Shown piece after piece: positions 63,967 to 64,000 of a stretch of DNA of 64,000 nt. The notes beneath the pieces are model-generated. The model saw nothing but the letters and a program-made list of their open reading frames with translations. It ran no database searches and was not told the DNA's origin. The DNA comes from Melastoma dodecandrum (lineage: Eukaryota; Streptophyta; Magnoliopsida; Myrtales; Melastomataceae). The stretch is from NCBI GenBank assembly GCA_029817715.1, contig JARUPY010000066.1, positions 62,001-126,000 on the forward strand. The letters run 5' to 3'. The position numbers and the translations under genes were made by a program. Position 1 is the stretch's first letter; every line of letters begins with the position of its first letter.

Positions 63967-64000
63967 GCTTGGTACCCCGATCGATGCTTGCGACCTTCCG

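Noticed and set aside
1..64000. Frameshifted genes as true pseudogenes
   Set aside because: Too many independent core genes each have exactly one or two single-base changes that restore family sequence. The tRNA-Tyr acceptor stem shows the same defect.

Overview
This window looks like chromosome from a high-GC alphaproteobacterium, most likely a member of the Hyphomicrobiales (Rhizobiales). The support is the RegB/RegA redox pair, the block miaB-phoH-ybeY-corC-lnt with an Xre regulator behind it, purC-purS-purQ, mmcB, DUF2093, and a UvrB with a long N-terminal extension. Gene density is high and most gaps are short. No prophage, IS transposase, CRISPR array or rRNA operon was seen.

Layout. 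0-3.2 kb: edge of a Phd-type antitoxin, a DUF2283 protein, an anchored coiled-coil protein and an intracellular PHB depolymerase. 3.3-7 kb: an ABC exporter divergent from regB-regA. 7-11.2 kb: DUF2093, xseA, an ECF sigma/anti-sigma pair and an Xre regulator. 11.3-17.1 kb: lnt, corC, ybeY, phoH, miaB. 17-23.6 kb: an SGNH-like membrane protein, panD, mmcB, an OprB-type porin and small membrane proteins. 23.6-25.7 kb: an A/T-richer island with a 121-bp direct repeat and a reverse transcriptase gene ending 5 bp from the uvrB stop codon. 25.7-33.6 kb: uvrB, a collagen-like membrane protein, a hybrid histidine kinase and rlmB. 33.7-36.3 kb: tRNA-Tyr, a large exported protein and an FkbM methyltransferase. 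36.4-48.5 kb: a complete type II secretion operon on the minus strand (gspD, prepilin peptidase, gspF, G, H, I, J, K, E, L, M and a GspC/N-like gene). 49-56 kb: a Tat-exported ferritin-like protein, an OMP, xerC, purC, purS, purQ, a GNAT protein, tRNA-Leu and an alpha/beta hydrolase.

56.3-63.2 kb is the most unusual part. Two very short-period Gly/Tyr-rich polypeptides (MAYGG..., MAYTGY...) sit with two PAPS-type sulfotransferases, an HlyD-type export adaptor, a 2OG-Fe(II)-oxygenase-like protein and a Gly/Gln-repeat DUF4440 protein. The pairing of sulfotransferase, HlyD adaptor and Tyr-rich substrate recalls the RaxST/RaxA/RaxX logic of Xanthomonas. Here the candidate substrates are repetitive, so this may be an undescribed tyrosine-sulfation and export system.

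A caution covers the whole window. About 24 single-base indels break otherwise well-conserved reading frames, roughly 20 of them insertions and many in short homopolymers. They hit essential genes (lnt, purQ) and even the acceptor stem of tRNA-Tyr. I read these as sequencing or assembly errors, not decay, and annotate the affected genes as single loci spanning the shift.
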